Source of the DNA: Oxalobacteraceae bacterium
GTDB lineage: Bacteria; Pseudomonadota; Gammaproteobacteria; Burkholderiales; Burkholderiaceae_D
Direction: 5' to 3'
NCBI GenBank assembly: GCA_003132085.1
Contig: PKWO01000316.1
Coordinates: 1,927 to 10,032 of the forward strand
DNA length: 8,106 nt
A model generated the notes under the pieces. It saw nothing but the letters and a program-made list of their open reading frames with translations, was not told the DNA's origin and did not search any database. Positions 6,470 to 8,106 of the stretch are shown in pieces; position 1 is the first letter of the stretch; each line of letters opens with the position of its first letter. The position numbers were made by a program, and so were the translations under genes.

Positions 6470-6483
6470 GTGAAAAAATTCAC
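6470..6483. promoter_or_regulatory. Inverted repeat just upstream of the porin ribosome binding site
   Basis: GTGAA-AAAA-TTCAC is a perfect 5-4-5 inverted repeat 19 bases upstream of the TTG start, next to the Shine-Dalgarno site. It could be an operator or a small mRNA hairpin affecting translation. Its regulator, if any, is unknown. Confidence 0.3.
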
Positions 6484-6503
6484 ATGAATGCGAATTGCAA
6501 ACT

Positions 6504-6573
6504 CAAATAGCGCTCATCGGAATCAGGAAGAACAACAATCACAGTCTTTCCGAAGTTCACGAGGCGCTATTTG
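6504..6573. repeat. 10-bp inverted repeat pair in the porin upstream region
   Basis: CAAATAGCGC (6504-6513) and GCGCTATTTG (6564-6573) are exact inverted copies separated by 50 bases, lying 53-122 bases upstream of the porin start. In a porin leader transcript they could close a long stem-loop; as DNA they could be two operator half-sites. I could not assign a convincing porin promoter. Confidence 0.5.
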
Positions 6574-7181
6574 TCGGCGGAGATTACCTTGCAACAAGAA
6601 TACGAGAGCGCCCGTAATCAGCAAACGAATATAAACGCGCTTGATTATGAGAAATTTGCTCTTAGAATCTTTGCGAACTGGCGATCTGAGTTACCGGGGC
6701 GCGACGCTACGACCGTCCGAGTCGGCGTGGAATGAGTGGCAAGTTTGCTGTAGAATTTTATCGGGGAAAGTTTATGCGTCGGGAGCTATGCAAATCCGGT
6801 GCTGAAAATCAGGAGGCGATCATCGGCGAAATCGATTTTGGCGAATGATGACGCCCAGAACCATAAAGTGGAGGGTCTCCAATCCCAGACTTCCGCATGG
6901 AGCAGTTTTCAAGGAGAACCGAGATTATTTTAAATTTTGATTCCCATAACTATCGTCTCGATCGAAAATCTTGCGAAATCCAGTTGACAAGGAAGCGTTC
7001 ATTCGATTGAAACATAGCGGTGACCAGATAGAATTTCGGCACCCTCAATACGGCGGTAAGGGATGTCTTATCCGCTGCTTTTGCGGTGCCGCTTGGGTTG
7101 GTACCGCGTGCGGCAACGGGCAACCGGGTAGGAACCGCATCAGCGGCCGGAAGATGGTGCCGGCAAAACCGCCAAAGAGCG
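6574..7181. other. About 610 bases with no supported gene
   Basis: No frame on either strand looks like a known protein. A promoter-like TAGAAT (6751-6756, with TGGAAT 17 nt upstream) precedes GGGGAAAG and an ATG opening a 24-codon frame (6774-6848, beginning MRRELCKSG). It is a possible micro-ORF but unsupported by homology. AGGAGG at 6811 has no start codon at a good distance. The stretch 7080-7170 is locally GC-rich between AT-rich flanks and has short imperfect inverted repeats (TGCCGC/GCGGCA). A 108-codon plus-strand frame from TTG 6971 runs antisense into the hemerythrin gene and is judged a shadow. Confidence 0.4.
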
Positions 7182-7853
7182 TCACGTCAATGATGTTATA
7201 TAAGCGCCCCGCGCCAGGGAGTCCACGATTTTCGAATACTTTTCTTGAAACGCTTCGTCCGGTACTGGCCCAAAGTGGGGGTCGCCGTTCTGGCTAAAAG
7301 CTGCTGCGATTTCTTCCCAGTCTGTTTGCAACAGATATTTCTCGGCGGCACGAAACACGACGCTTTCCTCCAAATGCATGTGCAGCCACTGCTCTTGGCT
7401 AAAGCGATCGAACTCGACGCAAAACGCTTCGATTGCCTGCGGTGTTCCATCCCCGAGTTTTCTGAGAGAGTGTTCTAGCCTTGCCATCGCTTCTCCGCCC
7501 GCGGCATGAGACTCTTGCAGTTCCGTCATTTCCTGATCGACAGCATGCGTACGTTGACTTAATCTCGCGAAGAGATACAAGTCTTCCTTCGGATGATGCA
7601 GCTTGTCGATAAAATTCTTGATGTAATCCAACATCTCCCAGAGGAGACTACAATCGAATGCAGTACGCACGATACGTACCTCGCTCACCACGCGATCCAT
7701 TTCAATGAGAACCAAAGCAAGCGAAATGTGCTCGTTGCGGATTATCCCAAGTGCCTTTTCGCCCTCACACGACGATACGGCTACTGCAAATCCAGACAGA
7801 ATGATTTCCTCGTCTTCGGCAAGCGGAATTTGGTATTCGGTAACGTCTGACAT
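7182..7853 (-). CDS. Hemerythrin (HHE cation-binding) domain protein
   Basis: A 223-aa soluble protein with a four-helix-bundle hemerythrin-like domain that should hold a non-haem di-iron centre; such proteins take part in O2, NO or iron handling. Likely ligands in order are His42 (RNEHISL), His86/His87 and Glu90 (LHHPKEDLY), His116 (ESHAAG), and His158 with Glu162 (HMHLEE), all at the family spacing. The first ~35 residues, acidic with VAVSSCEGEK, precede the domain and have no recognised motif. About 30 residues follow the last helix. The ATG at 7853 has no Shine-Dalgarno site; instead the leader holds GATCACCTCCTTT, the anti-Shine-Dalgarno sequence itself. No later in-frame ATG before the domain is better placed, so the start is probable rather than certain. 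It stands alone, and its regulation is not evident. Confidence 0.9.
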   Translation of the reverse strand: MSDVTEYQIPLAEDEEIILSGFAVAVSSCEGEKALGIIRNEHISLALVLIEMDRVVSEVRIVRTAFDCSLLWEMLDYIKNFIDKLHHPKEDLYLFARLSQRTHAVDQEMTELQESHAAGGEAMARLEHSLRKLGDGTPQAIEAFCVEFDRFSQEQWLHMHLEESVVFRAAEKYLLQTDWEEIAAAFSQNGDPHFGPVPDEAFQEKYSKIVDSLARGAYITSLT

Positions 7854-7861
7854 AGGTTCAA

Positions 7862-7874
7862 AAAGGAGGTGATC
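7862..7874. promoter_or_regulatory. 13-nt copy of the 16S rRNA 3' tail / perfect extended Shine-Dalgarno on the plus strand
   Basis: The plus strand reads AAAGGAGGTGATC, the exact complement of the conserved bacterial 16S 3' end; the minus strand (the hemerythrin leader) reads GATCACCTCCTTT, the anti-Shine-Dalgarno itself. Identity to 16S stops immediately outside these 13 bases, so this is not a 16S fragment. No start codon lies 5-11 nt after GGAGG on the plus strand; the first ATG is at 7886, 16 nt on. Confidence 0.55.
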
Positions 7875-8106
7875 GGAAAGCGGAAATGTTTCAGTCTGTT
7901 CAGAATATCACCAACGCCCCGATGCCCGGAACGAATCAAATCGCACAACTTTATTCGAAAAATATACTTTCGGAAAATCGGAGCGAACCCAATTCGACGA
8001 AACGGCAAAATGCGCATTCCATTCCATGTGTGAGGATATATCCGCGAAGGTATCCGCAAAAAAGGCTGGCTGTCAATTGTCAATTGGTAATCCCCCCTGA
8101 AAAAAG
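7875..8106. other. Right-edge region, no supported gene
   Basis: An ATG at 7886 opens a plus-strand frame that has no stop before the window end (73 full codons). Its codon composition is unlike the neighbouring genes and the Shine-Dalgarno spacing is too long, so it is only a possibility. The minus-strand frame 8083-7781 overlaps the hemerythrin start and looks spurious. TGTCAATTGTCAA (8071-8083) gives two tandem TTGACA hexamers on the minus strand, a possible -35 region for the hemerythrin gene, paired only with a weak -10 (GATACC, 8054-8049). Confidence 0.35.

Noticed and set aside
7040..7200. Minus-strand frame past the hemerythrin stop reading VTLFGGFAGTIFRPLM, suggesting a frameshifted C-terminus
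   Set aside because: The hemerythrin domain is already complete and ends at a normal stop; the continuation is short, has no start, and soon becomes Pro/Gln/Arg-rich noise.
6971..7297. 108-codon plus-strand frame starting at TTG 6971
   Set aside because: No Shine-Dalgarno site, unlike-protein composition, and its 3' third is antisense to the hemerythrin coding sequence.
7862..7874. Remnant of a 16S rRNA gene
   Set aside because: The match to the 16S 3' end is only 13 nt and stops abruptly on both sides; the preceding helix-45 sequence is absent.
7781..8083. 100-codon minus-strand frame overlapping the hemerythrin start
   Set aside because: Overlaps the N-terminus of a convincing gene in another frame; basic, aromatic-rich product without family features and no good ribosome binding site.
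1..8106. CRISPR array, tRNA genes, complete insertion sequence, toxin-antitoxin pair or phage genes
   Set aside because: No regularly spaced repeats, tRNA-like fold, transposase frame or integrase was seen on reading both strands; a computed search (tRNAscan, ISfinder) was not possible here.

Overview
The window looks like a chromosomal segment of a Gram-negative betaproteobacterium, probably Burkholderiales and possibly Oxalobacteraceae (Herminiimonas/Collimonas-like). The pointers are a classical betaproteobacterial trimeric porin ending in Phe, a CzcE-type periplasmic metal-binding protein of the kind known from Cupriavidus, a glutaredoxin-type ArsC, and an E. coli-type LexA box. The genus is inference; no rRNA or other firm marker is present.

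Layout. 1-1656 (+) is the 3' three quarters of an IorB-like molybdenum hydroxylase large subunit, cut by the window edge. It converges on arsC (1779-2210, -), and a strong hairpin lies between them. 2454-3548 (-) is a PA0069-family radical SAM protein. Its upstream region (3549-3850) holds the most striking element: two near-consensus sigma70 promoters, back to back with overlapping -10 boxes, sharing one perfect CTGT-N8-ACAG LexA operator. The rightward promoter drives a 99-aa orphan protein (3851-4150). The leftward one points at the radical SAM gene across a leader of about 255 nt.

Next come a truncated HEAT-repeat gene (4372-4551, +), whose 3' end runs into the 3' end of the convergent czcE-like gene (4520-4858, -); a short stretch with a startless reading frame and a textbook terminator; a 430-aa porin with a TTG start (5159-6451, -); about 730 bases without a convincing gene; and a hemerythrin (HHE) domain protein (7182-7853, -). 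The leader of the hemerythrin gene carries a 13-nt copy of the 16S rRNA 3' tail. The last 250 bases hold no gene I can support.

How the genes fit together. There is no single operon. The themes are stress and metal handling: arsenate reduction (ArsC), periplasmic copper/heavy-metal binding (CzcE-like), O2/NO/iron sensing or storage (hemerythrin), outer membrane permeability (porin) and a Mo-enzyme. The candidate previously undescribed unit is the SOS-controlled divergent pair: a spore-photoproduct-lyase-like radical SAM protein and an uncharacterised 99-aa protein under one LexA operator.
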